Below are positions 24,350 to 33,985 of a stretch of DNA of 64,000 nt, one piece after another. The translations under genes were made by a program, and so were the position numbers. The stretch is from Cohnella panacarvi Gsoil 349 (GTDB taxonomy: Bacteria; Bacillota; Bacilli; Paenibacillales; Paenibacillaceae). The notes below the pieces were generated by a model that was not told where the DNA came from, did not search any database, and saw nothing but the letters and a program-made list of their open reading frames with translations. The stretch spans positions 4,351,133 through 4,415,132 of the forward strand of contig NZ_KI911563.1 in the NCBI RefSeq assembly GCF_000515335.1, read 5' to 3'. Position 1 is the stretch's first letter; every line of letters begins with the position of its first letter.

Positions 24350-24991
24350 ATGGAACAATCACGGTCCTCGGATGCGTATTTCGACGAATTATTCCCGCCT
24401 GACGCGGAGCTCGTACGCGTGAACGAGGCGATTAAAGCGGCGGGAATGCCGGAAATATCGGTAGCTCCCGGATACGGCCGACTATTGACGATGCTTGTGA
24501 AGGTATCGGGCGCGAGCAAGGCGCTGGAGATCGGCGCTTTGGGAGGATATAGCGGGATATGCCTCGCGCGCGGGCTTCCCGAATCGGGCAAGCTGGTATC
24601 GCTCGAGCTGCGCGCCGACTATGCAGCCGTTGCGGAAGCGAACGTCTGCGCCGCCGGCTACGGCGCATTGACCGAGTATCGAATCGGAGACGCAATCCGC
24701 AGTCTGGCCGATCTCGCCGGGGAAGGAGCAACCTTCGACTTTTTCTTCATCGACGCGGATAAGGAAAACTATCCGAACTATCTCGAGGCATGCATCCGAT
24801 TGGCGAATCCGGGGGCGATTATCGCCGCCGACAATACGTTGTTGCGGGGGAGAACGCTCGATCCCGCCAAGCAAGGGCCGTCCGTGCTGGCGGTTCGCGA
24901 GTTCAATCGGCGAATCGCGAACGATCCAAGACTGCTCGGCGTTCATCTCCCTTCCTATGACGGGCTGGCAATAGCCCGCGTTTCGGGATGA
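24350..24991 (+). CDS. SAM-dependent O-methyltransferase (class I, YrrM/catechol type)
   Basis: The 213-residue protein shows the methyltransferase_3 family: the SAM site ALEIGALGGYSGI, an acidic SLELRADY end of strand 2, and the metal-binding blocks FFFIDADKENYPNY and AADNTLLRG. It should methylate a catechol-like hydroxyl using a divalent metal. GGAGGTG at 24337-24343 lies at proper distance from the ATG at 24350; the ATG at 24335 overlaps that site and is rejected. Confidence 0.92.
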   Translation: MEQSRSSDAYFDELFPPDAELVRVNEAIKAAGMPEISVAPGYGRLLTMLVKVSGASKALEIGALGGYSGICLARGLPESGKLVSLELRADYAAVAEANVCAAGYGALTEYRIGDAIRSLADLAGEGATFDFFFIDADKENYPNYLEACIRLANPGAIIAADNTLLRGRTLDPAKQGPSVLAVREFNRRIANDPRLLGVHLPSYDGLAIARVSG

Positions 24992-25013
24992 GAAAACTTA
25001 ACAATCCATTTAT

Positions 25014-25059
25014 GAAAGTCTCCAACAATGACTAATTCAGTCGTTTTGGAGGCTTTTTT
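25014..25059 (+). terminator. Terminator after the methyltransferase gene
   Basis: An imperfect stem pairs AGTCTCCA and GACT with AGTC and TGGAGGCTT, followed by TTTTTT at about 25052-25058. Confidence 0.7.
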
Positions 25060-25262
25060 AGGTATGTATATCCTATACAACCGTTATTTTTGATTTTAAT
25101 TAGAATAATACAAAACAAATTACCACTCCGAGGTTTAAACAGGCAGAGCATTCCAAAGTTTCAATCGAAAATGAACATATTTTCATCTAGTTAAAAATGA
25201 GTTGAACAAATCGCGCAAAAATAACGCATGATTATTCACTATATTCAATGGATAATTCAAAA

Positions 25263-25276
25263 TGAAAGCGTTACCT
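25263..25276 (+). promoter_or_regulatory. Candidate CcpA-binding cre site
   Basis: TGAAAGCGTTACCT matches the cre consensus WTGNNARCGNWWWCA with two mismatches. It lies about 80 bp upstream of the predicted promoter of the oligopeptide operon, so carbon-catabolite control is possible. Confidence 0.4.
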
Positions 25277-25283
25277 GTCATGA

Positions 25284-25323
25284 TTATGTAATTTAATATT
25301 ACCAACCGAGTTATATTACATAA
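25284..25323. promoter_or_regulatory. 9-bp inverted repeat with 22-bp spacing
   Basis: TTATGTAAT (25284-25292) and ATTACATAA (25315-25323) are exact complements. They lie in the AT-rich leader just upstream of the promoter and could be a regulator-binding site. Confidence 0.4.
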
Positions 25324-25341
25324 CAATGGCAATATCTTTCA

Positions 25342-25371
25342 TTGCGAAAAGCAAACGAAGCGGTGTAAGAT
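25342..25371 (+). promoter_or_regulatory. Candidate promoter of the oligopeptide operon
   Basis: TTGCGA (25342-25347) and TAAGAT (25366-25371) are separated by 18 bp. This would give a leader of about 95 bases before the start codon at 25473. Confidence 0.45.
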
Positions 25372-25472
25372 GTGTGATGTTATCGTTCCGATGAGTGATC
25401 GCCCACTAAATAGGACATCGTATTGGAATGAAGGACACAGTAGAAATGAATAGAAATCGGGGAGGCTACACA

Positions 25473-27167
25473 ATGAATTTCAAAAAAGTTCTCTCGTCGG
25501 CGATGGTCCTCACGCTGGCGGGCTCGTTGCTTGCTGCTTGCAGCAATAACAACGGCAACAACAACGCTGCTTCGCCTGATACGGGCGCAAGTCCGGGCGC
25601 TTCGGCATCCGCTCCTGCGAACAACGCACCGCAAGAGTTCCGCTTTACGCTCGCAAGCGAACCGCCTAGCTTGGATCCGGCTCTGATGACCGACGCTCAA
25701 TCGTCGATCGTTGCTTCAGGCCTGTTCGACGGTCTTACCCGCCTGAACTCCGCTGGCGAACCTGAGCCTGCGATCGCAACGAAGTGGGATGTTTCCGAAG
25801 ACGGCAAAACTTATACGTTCCATCTGCGCGACGACGCGAAATGGTCGAACGGCGACCCGGTTACCGCGCAGGACTTCGAATATTCTTGGAAACGCGCGCT
25901 CGATCCGGCAACGGCTTCGGAATACGCGTACATGCTGTTCTACCTTGAGAACGGCGAAAAATTCAACGCGGGTGAAATCACTGACGCAAGCCAAGTCGGC
26001 GTCAAAGCGATCGACGAGCACACGCTAGAAGCGAAGCTTATCTCGAATACGCCATACTTCGTCAGCTTGGTAGCTCACTACACTTACGCGCCGGTTAACA
26101 AGAACGCGGTTGACGGCAAGCCTGCATGGGCTGCTGAAGCATCCACGATCGTTTCTAACGGCCCGTACCTGTTGAAAGAATGGGCGCACGGCGACAAGCT
26201 CGTGCTTGAAAAGAACCCGAACTACTACAATGCTGCTAACGTAAGCTTCACGAAAGCGACGATTTCGTTGGTCGAAGACGAATCGACCGTGTTCAACCTG
26301 TTCGAGACGGACAAAATCGACTGGATCGGCGCGCAAGCTGGCTCCGTACCAAGCGATCAAGTTCCTGGACTCGTTAAAGAAGGCAAAGCGGAAATCAAAG
26401 AAATCGCTTCGACTTACTACTACCTGTTCAATACGAAAGAAAAACCGTTCAACAACGCAAAAATCCGCAAAGCGTTCTCGATGGCGATCAATCGCCAAGC
26501 GATCATCGACAACGTAACGAAAGCGAACCAAACGCCAGCGTTCGGCCTCGTTCCTGCTTCCATCGCAGGCGTAGACGGCAAAGGATACCGCGAGTTGTAT
26601 CCGGATACCGGCTTCGGTTCCGAGAACGTAGAAGAAGCGAAGAAATTGCTTGCCGAAGGTCTTAAAGAAGAAGGCATGACCGCAATTCCCGCAACGACGC
26701 TCTTGTACAACACGAGCGAAGGCCACAAAGCGATCGCGGAAGCAATCGTCGACATGTGGCGTCAAAACCTCGGCGTCGAAATGAAACTGTCCAACCAAGA
26801 GTGGGGCACGTTCCTCGAGACGCGCGACGCCGGTCAATTCAACGTCGCTCGCGCAGGATGGGGCGCAGACTTCAACCATGCGATCAACTTCACGTACGAC
26901 TTGATTCATCCGAAATCCTTGAACAACGACGGCAAATACGAAAACGCGGAAGTCGGCAAATTGCTGGACGAAGCGGTCGTTGCGGCTGACGAAAAAACGC
27001 GTATCGACTTGATCGCGAAAGCGGAAAAAATCGCGATGCAAGACGACACGGCCGTATTGCCGATCTACTACTACACGACGGTTACCATGAAAAAAGACGG
27101 CTTCGAAGACGTTGTCTCCGACTACGCCGGTCACTTGGATTGGGCATTCGGTAAGAAAACGAAGTAA
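25473..27167 (+). CDS. Oligopeptide-binding lipoprotein (OppA/DppE type)
   Basis: This 564-residue family-5 solute-binding protein has a signal peptide ending in the lipobox LAAC (Cys23), an Asn/Ala/Ser linker, and the SBP_bac_5 core with EPPSLDPALMTDAQS and DDAKWSNGDPVTAQDF. It should bind peptides outside the membrane for the permeases and ATPases encoded by the next four genes. The start at 25473 is chosen because GGGGAGG (25459-25465) lies 7 bases upstream; the ATG at 25428 has no such site. The following hairpin at 27198-27241 may favour expression of this gene over the others. Confidence 0.94.
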   Translation: MNFKKVLSSAMVLTLAGSLLAACSNNNGNNNAASPDTGASPGASASAPANNAPQEFRFTLASEPPSLDPALMTDAQSSIVASGLFDGLTRLNSAGEPEPAIATKWDVSEDGKTYTFHLRDDAKWSNGDPVTAQDFEYSWKRALDPATASEYAYMLFYLENGEKFNAGEITDASQVGVKAIDEHTLEAKLISNTPYFVSLVAHYTYAPVNKNAVDGKPAWAAEASTIVSNGPYLLKEWAHGDKLVLEKNPNYYNAANVSFTKATISLVEDESTVFNLFETDKIDWIGAQAGSVPSDQVPGLVKEGKAEIKEIASTYYYLFNTKEKPFNNAKIRKAFSMAINRQAIIDNVTKANQTPAFGLVPASIAGVDGKGYRELYPDTGFGSENVEEAKKLLAEGLKEEGMTAIPATTLLYNTSEGHKAIAEAIVDMWRQNLGVEMKLSNQEWGTFLETRDAGQFNVARAGWGADFNHAINFTYDLIHPKSLNNDGKYENAEVGKLLDEAVVAADEKTRIDLIAKAEKIAMQDDTAVLPIYYYTTVTMKKDGFEDVVSDYAGHLDWAFGKKTK

Positions 27168-27197
27168 TTCGTAAAGACCTGCATGAGATAACATTGG

Positions 27198-27241
27198 ACT
27201 AAAAAGGGCATGTATAGTACCCCTATATATACCCTTTTTAG
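27198..27241 (+). terminator. Hairpin between binding-protein and permease genes of the peptide operon
   Basis: CTAAAAAGGG (27199-27208) pairs exactly with CCCTTTTTAG (27232-27241), and TTCTTT follows. It could act as a partial terminator or as a stabiliser of the upstream message. Confidence 0.7.
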
Positions 27242-27277
27242 TTCTTTAATAAGGAAAGAAAGGGCGGGTGAGAATGT

Positions 27278-28207
27278 GTGATTCGCTATATCTTAAAAAA
27301 ATTCGTTATTATGCTCGTGTCCTTGTTTTTCCTGGTCACGACTACATTCGTTCTTATGAATGCCATTCCGGGCAGTCCGCTGCAGTCTGAGAAAGCGACT
27401 AGCGAAGCCGTTCAGAAAAACCTTGAAGCCTATTACGGGTTAGATAAACCGATGATCGAGCAATATGGCATCTATCTGAAAAACTTGGTGCAAGGCGATC
27501 TAGGCATCTCCATGAAGAAGAAGTTCCAAGCCGTAGACAAAATTATTAAAGAATCGTTCCCTTACTCTCTTAAACTCGGTATTGCGTCCGTCATTACTTC
27601 GATTGTCGTCGGCTGCTTGCTAGGCATTCTCGCAGCGATGCACCATCGAAAGTTTATCGATAATTTCGCAATGGTAATAGCGGTTATCGGGCTTTCCATC
27701 CCGAGCCTCGTCATGGCGCCGCTGCTCCAGTACTCTTTGGCCGTGAAAATTAGAGCGTTCGAAGTAGCAGGCTTGAATGGCCCGCTGGATTACGTACTGC
27801 CGACCATCGCTCTCTCCGCTGCTTCGATCGCCTTTATAGCTAGGTTGATCCGCTCGACCATGATAGAAGTATTAAATTCGGATTTCATCAAGACGGCGAA
27901 GGCGAAAGGTCTTGCCGGACATTGGATCGTATGGCGTCACGCGCTTCGTAACTCGATGCTGCCCGTCGTCACGTTCCTCGGCTATTTGACGGCCGGCGTC
28001 ATTACCGGTTCCGTCGTCATCGAGAAAATTTTCGCGATTCCCGGACTCGGCAAGTTTTTCGTGCAAAGCGTCAGCGACCGCGATTATCCGCTCATTATGG
28101 GGATTACGATTTTCTATGCCGTTCTGTTGATGGTTTGCCGTTTCCTCGCCGATATCGCCTACGTGCTGGTGGATCCGCGAATGAGAGCCGGCGGAAAGGG
28201 GAAATAG
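27278..28207 (+). CDS. Peptide ABC transporter permease (OppB/DppB type)
   Basis: The 309-residue protein starts at GTG 27278 and opens with the family sequence IRYILKKFVIMLVSLFFLVT. It has six predicted membrane segments, and the EAA loop is DFIKTAKAKGLAGHWIVWRH. It forms the membrane channel with the next gene product. Confidence 0.94.
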   Translation: MIRYILKKFVIMLVSLFFLVTTTFVLMNAIPGSPLQSEKATSEAVQKNLEAYYGLDKPMIEQYGIYLKNLVQGDLGISMKKKFQAVDKIIKESFPYSLKLGIASVITSIVVGCLLGILAAMHHRKFIDNFAMVIAVIGLSIPSLVMAPLLQYSLAVKIRAFEVAGLNGPLDYVLPTIALSAASIAFIARLIRSTMIEVLNSDFIKTAKAKGLAGHWIVWRHALRNSMLPVVTFLGYLTAGVITGSVVIEKIFAIPGLGKFFVQSVSDRDYPLIMGITIFYAVLLMVCRFLADIAYVLVDPRMRAGGKGK

Positions 28208-28210
28208 ACC

Positions 28211-29146
28211 TTGAACAACGATACGAACAGGGGCTCTATTCGCCCCGAACAGTTTCAGAAGATCGACCGGAGCAACTACGTGTTCGAGAGAATCGAGCGC
28301 AAACGGCTCACGGCTTGGCAGGATATCCGTTACCGGCTGGTTTCTAACAAACTGGCGATGACCGGTTTCTATATTATGTGCGTCGTGCTGCTTTTCGCGA
28401 TATTCGCGCCTATGATATCGCCGCATGACCACTTTACGAACGATTTGCCTAACGCTAACCAGGCGCCTAGCTGGCAGCACCTGTTCGGAACGGACGACCT
28501 CGGCCGCGACATGTTCGAAAGAACGTGGAAGGGCGCGCAAATCTCGCTGTTCGTCGGCTTTGCGGCGGCGCTGATCGACTTGATCATCGGTATTATTTAC
28601 GGCGGTATCATGGGTTATTACGGCGGAAAAGTGGATGAAGCGATGAACCGGTTCGCCGAGATCATCTACGCGATTCCGCACTTGCTCGTTACGATTCTGC
28701 TGCTCGTCGTGATGGAACCGAGCTTGACGACGATTATCGTCGCGATGTCGATTACGGGCTGGATCAACATGGCCTGGATCGTGCGCGGACAAATCATGCA
28801 GTTGAAAAACCAAGAGTACGCGCTTGCGTCCAAGGCGCTTGGCGCAGGCGCTATGCGCATTATTTTCCGTCATCTGATCCCCAATGCAATGGGCCCGATT
28901 CTCGTTACGCTGACGCTTACCGTACCGAGCGCGATTTTCACCGAAGCGTTCCTCAGCTTCCTCGGTCTCGGCGTTCAGTCGCCTGTCGCGTCTTGGGGCA
29001 CGATGATCAACGACGGCGTCAAATCGATGACGTTGTATCCTTGGCGTCTGATGTTCCCTGCGTTATTCCTAAGCTTGATGATGTTCGCCTTTAACGTATT
29101 CGGCGACGGTCTGCGCGACGCGTTCGATCCGAAGTTGAAAAAATAA
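28211..29146 (+). CDS. Peptide ABC transporter permease (OppC/DppC type)
   Basis: This 311-residue permease probably starts at TTG 28211, three bases after the OppB-type stop, with AAAGGGG upstream. It has the OppC N-terminal domain with FGTDDLGRDMFERTWKGA and the EAA loop EYALASKALGAGAMRIIFRH. It is predicted to have six membrane segments and to pair with the preceding permease. Confidence 0.93.
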   Translation: MNNDTNRGSIRPEQFQKIDRSNYVFERIERKRLTAWQDIRYRLVSNKLAMTGFYIMCVVLLFAIFAPMISPHDHFTNDLPNANQAPSWQHLFGTDDLGRDMFERTWKGAQISLFVGFAAALIDLIIGIIYGGIMGYYGGKVDEAMNRFAEIIYAIPHLLVTILLLVVMEPSLTTIIVAMSITGWINMAWIVRGQIMQLKNQEYALASKALGAGAMRIIFRHLIPNAMGPILVTLTLTVPSAIFTEAFLSFLGLGVQSPVASWGTMINDGVKSMTLYPWRLMFPALFLSLMMFAFNVFGDGLRDAFDPKLKK

Positions 29147-29178
29147 AGCATTTTTCCGGAAAGGAGGCCTTGGTCCTC

Positions 29179-30195
29179 ATGAAAAAGATACTTGACGTTA
29201 AAAATTTGAGCGTATCTTTCCACGTCTACGGCGGCGAAGTGCAAGCCATCCGGGACGTCAGCTTCGACGTGAAGGAAGGGGAAGCCGTCGCGATCGTAGG
29301 CGAATCCGGCTCGGGCAAGAGCGTTACGGCCCAGACGATCATGCGGTTGATTCAGACTCCGCCGGGGAAAATCAAGGCCGGCGAAGTGCTTCTGGACGGC
29401 CAGGATTTGCTCAAGCTGTCGGAGAAAGAGATGCAGAAGGTGCGGGGCAATAAGATCGGGATGATCTTCCAAGATCCGATGACTTCGCTTAACCCTACGA
29501 TGACGGTCGGCAAGCAAATCATGGAGGGCTTGATTCAGCACCAGAGCCTCAGCAAGGGAGCGGCCAAAACCCGCGCGATCGAATTGCTGAAGATGGTCGG
29601 CATTCCGAATCCGGAGACCCGGATTAGCCAATACCCGCACCAATTTTCCGGCGGCATGCGTCAGCGCGTCATGATCGCGATCGCGCTCGCCTGCAACCCG
29701 TCGCTCTTGATCGCCGATGAACCGACGACCGCGCTCGACGTGACGATTCAGGCGCAAATCCTTCAATTGATGAAGGATTTGCAGCAAGAGACGAAGACGT
29801 CGATCATCCTTATTACGCACGACCTTGGCATCGTCGCCGATATTTGCGACCGCGTCATCGTGATGTATGCGGGACAAATCGTGGAGACGGGCACGAAACA
29901 CGATATTTTCCACAATCCGAAGCATCCTTACACGCAAGGCTTGTTGAAGTCGTTGCCGCGTCTGGATCAAGATAAGAACGAACCGCTGGTTCCGATCTTC
30001 GGATCTCCTCCGGATCTGATCAAGCCGCCGCAAGGGTGCGGATTCTGCGCCCGTTGCGACGAAGCGATGCATATATGCGAGACGGAAAGTCCGGAGACCA
30101 CCGTACTCAGCGACACTCACGCCTTGCGTTGCTGGCTGCAGCATCCCGAAGCGAAGCGGCCGGCGTCGGCCGGGGCGAAGGAGGCGAGCGTATGA
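29179..30195 (+). CDS. Peptide ABC transporter ATPase (OppD/DppD type)
   Basis: This 338-residue ATPase has Walker A GESGSGKS, the signature FSGGMRQRV, Walker [13 protein letters not shown] and a C-terminal oligopeptide-transporter extension with the cysteine run CGFCARC. AAGGAGG (29161-29167) supports the ATG at 29179, while the TTG at 29170 is too close to it. The stop overlaps the ATG of the next ATPase gene. Confidence 0.94.
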   Translation: MKKILDVKNLSVSFHVYGGEVQAIRDVSFDVKEGEAVAIVGESGSGKSVTAQTIMRLIQTPPGKIKAGEVLLDGQDLLKLSEKEMQKVRGNKIGMIFQDPMTSLNPTMTVGKQIMEGLIQHQSLSKGAAKTRAIELLKMVGIPNPETRISQYPHQFSGGMRQRVMIAIALACNPSLLIADEPTTALDVTIQAQILQLMKDLQQETKTSIILITHDLGIVADICDRVIVMYAGQIVETGTKHDIFHNPKHPYTQGLLKSLPRLDQDKNEPLVPIFGSPPDLIKPPQGCGFCARCDEAMHICETESPETTVLSDTHALRCWLQHPEAKRPASAGAKEASV

Positions 30196-31148
30196 GCAAA
30201 CCGTTCATTGAAATCGAAGGGTTGAAGAAACATTTCGACATCGGCAATCATCAAATTCTGAAAGCCGTCGACGATATCAGCTTCTCGATCGGCAAAGGGG
30301 AGACGCTCGGACTCGTCGGCGAATCGGGTTGCGGCAAATCGACGGCGGGACGTACGATCATTCGGTTGTACGAGCCTACCGCGGGCAGCATCAAGATCGA
30401 CGGTACCGACGTTACGAAAGTATCCAAGTCCCAATTCAAAGCTTACCGCAGCCAGATGCAGATGGTGTTCCAGGACCCTTACGCTTCCTTGAATCCCCGA
30501 ATGACGATTCTCGATATTATCGGCGAAGCGCTCGATATTCACGGCCTCGCGAAGAGCAAAGCGGAAAGAAAGCGCCGCGTCGAAGAGTTGCTCGAAATCG
30601 TCGGCTTGAACGGCGAGCATGCCTCCCGGTATCCGCATGAATTTTCCGGCGGACAACGGCAGCGGATCGGGATTACCCGCGCTTTGGCGGTACAACCGCA
30701 GTTCATGATTCTCGACGAGCCGATCTCCGCGCTCGACGTGTCGATCCAAGCTCAGATCATCAATCTGCTTATCGATTTGCAGAAGAAGATGGGCCTGACG
30801 TACTTGTTCGTCGCGCACGATCTTTCGATGGTAAAGTACATGAGCGACCGTGTAGCCGTTATGTACTTGGGCAAAATCGTCGAGCTCGCGAAGAGCGAAG
30901 ACTTGTACGCGAACCCGCAGCATCCGTACACGAAGGCGCTGCTGTCGGCGATTCCGGTACCGGATCCGGACTTCGAAGCCGGCAAGGAACGCATCGTCCT
31001 GAAGGGCGACTTGCCGAGCCCGGTTAACCCGCCTAGCGGCTGCCCGTTCCGTACCCGCTGCCCGGCGGCGACGGAAAGATGCGCCGCGGAAGCGCCTATG
31101 CTTCGCGAGACGCGTCCTGGACATATTGCGGCCTGTCACTACGCATAA
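30192..31148 (+). CDS. Peptide ABC transporter ATPase (OppF/DppF type)
   Basis: This 318-residue ATPase has Walker [10 protein letters not shown], the signature [10 protein letters not shown], Walker [12 protein letters not shown] and the C-terminal peptide-transporter extension with [14 protein letters not shown]. The ATG at 30192 overlaps the upstream stop as ATGA. The frame is open further upstream, but that part is antiphase to the OppD-type gene and not real. It completes a five-gene importer that should be self-sufficient. Confidence 0.94.
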   Translation: MSKPFIEIEGLKKHFDIGNHQILKAVDDISFSIGKGETLGLVGESGCGKSTAGRTIIRLYEPTAGSIKIDGTDVTKVSKSQFKAYRSQMQMVFQDPYASLNPRMTILDIIGEALDIHGLAKSKAERKRRVEELLEIVGLNGEHASRYPHEFSGGQRQRIGITRALAVQPQFMILDEPISALDVSIQAQIINLLIDLQKKMGLTYLFVAHDLSMVKYMSDRVAVMYLGKIVELAKSEDLYANPQHPYTKALLSAIPVPDPDFEAGKERIVLKGDLPSPVNPPSGCPFRTRCPAATERCAAEAPMLRETRPGHIAACHYA

Positions 31149-31160
31149 ATCGTCAGTCTA

Positions 31161-31205
31161 GCAGAAGAGGTTGTCCCAAGGTCGATTCGACCGAGCGACA
31201 ATCTC
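31161..31205 (+). terminator. Terminator of the peptide-importer operon, opening the dispersed repeat (copy 2)
   Basis: A long stem is built from AGAGGTTGTC, the inner palindrome GGTCGATTCGACC and GACAATCTCT, followed by TTGTTG. It shares the inner palindrome with the terminator at 10629. Confidence 0.75.
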
Positions 31206-31450
31206 TTTGTTGTTTACGGGTCGCTATCAACTAGGCCTACGAAGCGTCATCGCTCGCGATTAACTGCATGAATGGCAGGTATTCCAATCGAGGGGATACA
31301 CCTTGACCATAAACGGTACGAAGTGCAGCTATGTGGGTTGAAAACGAGCGTTTCGATCGTTATGGCGGTAATGAGGTGTATGCGATGCAGTTATTCAGTA
31401 GAAAAATGCCGATATGGCGATAACGAGCTGTACTCCATGCAGTCGAAGCG
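31173..31450. repeat. Dispersed intergenic element, copy 2
   Basis: This copy aligns over about 270 bp with 10629-10930 and has the same order: terminator palindrome, TCGCTATCAACTAGGCCT, then four units with cores GCATGAATGGCAGGTAT, GTACGAAGTGCAGCTAT, GTATGCGATGCAGTTAT and GTACTCCATGCAG. It lies directly after the oligopeptide operon and before the convergent MFS gene. No protein-coding capacity is seen. Confidence 0.8.
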
Positions 31451-31521
31451 GAAGTCGGTTGTACGTTCTGCGGCTTATGCGCCGATCGATCGCGGACTTA
31501 GGCAATTGTAGTTTCATCCGA

Positions 31522-32727
31522 TCATCGGCTTGCCGGTCTCTCCGCCCGGAGCGCGACGTACGCCCAGCCGCTGGTCAGCATCAGCATGGCGCCGGAGAAA
31601 ATAAACAGTCCCTCGATGCCGATCGGCCCGGACAAAGCGCCGCCTACGATCGGTCCGATCATGTTGCCGAGCGCCAGCGCGCTGCCGTTAAAGCCGAAAG
31701 ACCGGCTCTCCTTGCCGTCCGGCGTGAATTTGCGAATGAGCGCGTTGACCGTTGGGATCAGTCCGCCCATGAAGCAGCCTTGCAGGAAACGGCAGACGAG
31801 CAACTGTCCGACCGATCCGACGAACGCTTGCGGGATGAGCATGACCGCCGATCCGACGAGCGCGACGAGCAGAATCCGCTTGGAACCGATTCGGTCGCTT
31901 AGCCGGCCCAAGATCGGCGAGCTTATCATGTTGGAGAGCCCGGTAACCGAGCCGACGAAGCCCGCATAGAAGGCGAGATTCTCCGTCGTCCCGTGCAACT
32001 TCTCTACATATAAAGGGATGAGCGCCATCGGGCTCAGCATGGCGAATTGGATCAAGAACGTGACGGACAGCAGCACCGGCATCTGGCGGATGGTCATCAG
32101 CTCGCGCAAGCCTTTGAGAACGCCGATCTGCGGCGTCTTTGCCGCCGCTTGGCGATCGAAGTTCTCCTTGACCATAATCCAAGATACCGAGGAGGCGAGG
32201 AACAGCAATCCGCCCGTGATATAGAATATAGGCCGGAATCCGAACGTATCGGCAAGGAAGCCGCCGATGAACGGACCCATGATCGAACCGGCGACCCCGC
32301 CGGACTGCAACGTTCCCATGGCGAAGCCGATTCGATCCTTCGGCGTCGTCGAGGCGACGAGCGAGACGGCGGCGGGCTGGAATCCGGCGATGACGCCGTT
32401 CATGATGCGCAGCAGGAGCAAATGCCACGGCGTTGTCGCGAATCCCATAAGCACCATGACTACGGACATGCCGAAGCCCGAACGGAGCAGCATCATTTTC
32501 CGCCCGTAGCGGTCGGACAGCTTGCCCCAGATCGGCTGGAACACGAACGAAGTCACGAAGTTCCCCGCGAATATGATCCCTGCCCAAACTCCGATTTCAT
32601 GCTCGTCCGTCAGTCCGAGGTCTTGTTTCAAATAGAGAGCAAGGAACGGAGTAATCATCGTCATGCCGGCCATCACGAGGAAGTTGCCGAACATAAGGAT
32701 ACCCAAGTTTGTTTTCCAGCGCTGCAT
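31522..32727 (-). CDS. Major facilitator superfamily multidrug exporter-like protein
   Basis: This 401-residue protein has twelve predicted membrane segments, the MFS motif A GKLSDRYGRKMML between helices 2 and 3 and its repeat GRLSDRIGSKRILL in the second half. These features fit the drug:H+ antiporter-1 family. On the minus strand AAGGAG lies about 6 bases before the ATG at 32727; the GTG at 32742 is upstream of that site and is rejected. The substrate is unknown. It is divergent from hemE. Confidence 0.9.
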   Translation of the reverse strand: MQRWKTNLGILMFGNFLVMAGMTMITPFLALYLKQDLGLTDEHEIGVWAGIIFAGNFVTSFVFQPIWGKLSDRYGRKMMLLRSGFGMSVVMVLMGFATTPWHLLLLRIMNGVIAGFQPAAVSLVASTTPKDRIGFAMGTLQSGGVAGSIMGPFIGGFLADTFGFRPIFYITGGLLFLASSVSWIMVKENFDRQAAAKTPQIGVLKGLRELMTIRQMPVLLSVTFLIQFAMLSPMALIPLYVEKLHGTTENLAFYAGFVGSVTGLSNMISSPILGRLSDRIGSKRILLVALVGSAVMLIPQAFVGSVGQLLVCRFLQGCFMGGLIPTVNALIRKFTPDGKESRSFGFNGSALALGNMIGPIVGGALSGPIGIEGLFIFSGAMLMLTSGWAYVALRAERPASR

Positions 32728-32800
32728 AGTGATCTCCTTCACAGACAGGCTTTCACGTTATGCTAGTATATCACAGTAAGGCGTTCGCCATATTCACGCC

Positions 32801-32820
32801 ATTGTCATACTATTGTCATA
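32801..32820. promoter_or_regulatory. Direct repeat in the MFS/hemE intergenic region
   Basis: ATTGTCATA occurs at 32801-32809 and again at 32812-32820, an 11-bp spacing of one helical turn. It could be a binding site for a regulator of either divergent gene. Confidence 0.35.
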
Positions 32821-32839
32821 GTCCTGCCATCCGGCAAGG

Positions 32840-32868
32840 TTGTTCCCAAGTGGCAAAAAGGGCATAAT
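32840..32868 (+). promoter_or_regulatory. Candidate promoter of the hemEHY operon
   Basis: TTGTTC (32840-32845) and CATAAT (32863-32868) are separated by 17 bp, about 60 bp before the hemE start. Confidence 0.5.
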
Positions 32869-32929
32869 GAAAGCAATGAATGCCAAACCATGAAAACCCT
32901 ACGATACGAACAAAAATGAGGTCGGACAG

Positions 32930-33985
32930 ATGAGCTACAACGACGTTTTCCTGCGGGCTTGCAGGGGCGAAGCCGTAGATCGCATACCGGTGTGGTACAT
33001 GCGGCAGGCCGGCAGATACGATCCCGATTATCGCAAAATCAAAGAAAAGTACACGCTGCTGGAAATTTGCCGTCAGCCGGAGCTTGCCGCGGAAGTGACG
33101 ATGATGCCGATTCGCAAGCTGGGCGTGGACGCCGCCATTCTTTATTCCGATATTATGAATCCCGTCGCATCGATCGGCATCGACTTCGACATCGTCAAAG
33201 ACGTCGGCCCGGTCATTCATAATCCCGTTCGCACGGCCTCGGACATCGATCGTCTGAAACCGATCGACGTCGAGGGCGATTTGTCGCACGTCTTGGAGAC
33301 GATTCGCATTCTGGATCGCGAGCTCGAAGTTCCTCTCATCACGTTCGGAGGCGCTCCGTTCACGCTTGCCAGCTATATCGTCGAAGGACGTCCTTCGAAG
33401 TCATATATTCGCACGAAAGCGCTCATGTACGGCGAGCCGGACGTATGGCATCGCTTGATGGGCAAGCTGGCCGACATGCAGGCGGCGTATTTGCGCGCGC
33501 ATGTTCAGGCGGGAGCTAAAGCGGTGCAACTGTTCGACAGTTGGGTCGGCTCCCTTGCGCCGGACGACTTCAAAGCGTTCGTGCTGCCGCATGTGGAGAG
33601 TATTTTCGAACGGTTATCCGATCTCGACATTCCGAAAATCTACTTCCCGGGCGTCAGCTCGGGCGAGCTGCTGCCTCACTTGACGGGGCTGCGCGCGAAC
33701 GTCGTCGGGCTCGACTGGCGAGTGCCGATCGCGGAAGGCAGACGCCGGCTGCAAGGCAAATTCGCGGTGCAAGGCAATCTCGATCCGTATATTCTCGAAG
33801 CGCCGTCCGCCGTCATTCACGAGCACGCTCGCCGTCTGCTGGATGAGGGGATGCAGGAACGCGGGTATATTTTCAATCTCGGACACGGCTTGTATCCGGA
33901 AGCTTCATTAGAGAAGCTGCGGGAGTTGACGGAGTTCATTCATACGTATAGCGCGGACAAAATCAAGGCGGGGGTGTCGGTATGA
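32930..33985 (+). CDS. hemE: Uroporphyrinogen decarboxylase
   Basis: The enzyme removes four carboxyl groups from uroporphyrinogen III to give coproporphyrinogen III. The 351-residue protein has both family signatures: PVWYMRQAGRY at about 22-32, and the block VQLFDSWVGSLAPDDF, and it ends in the conserved FNLGHGLYPEASLEKL region. It is the first gene of hemE-hemH-hemY, with 4-base overlaps between genes, the same order as in Bacillus. Confidence 0.97.
   Translation: MSYNDVFLRACRGEAVDRIPVWYMRQAGRYDPDYRKIKEKYTLLEICRQPELAAEVTMMPIRKLGVDAAILYSDIMNPVASIGIDFDIVKDVGPVIHNPVRTASDIDRLKPIDVEGDLSHVLETIRILDRELEVPLITFGGAPFTLASYIVEGRPSKSYIRTKALMYGEPDVWHRLMGKLADMQAAYLRAHVQAGAKAVQLFDSWVGSLAPDDFKAFVLPHVESIFERLSDLDIPKIYFPGVSSGELLPHLTGLRANVVGLDWRVPIAEGRRRLQGKFAVQGNLDPYILEAPSAVIHEHARRLLDEGMQERGYIFNLGHGLYPEASLEKLRELTEFIHTYSADKIKAGVSV

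Larger units (their letters stand above)
25060..25341. other. AT-rich intergenic leader before the oligopeptide operon
   Basis: This stretch of about 280 bp has no gene and is markedly richer in A+T than its surroundings. It contains a cre-like site and a 9-bp inverted repeat listed separately. It probably holds the regulatory region of the importer operon. Confidence 0.6.
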
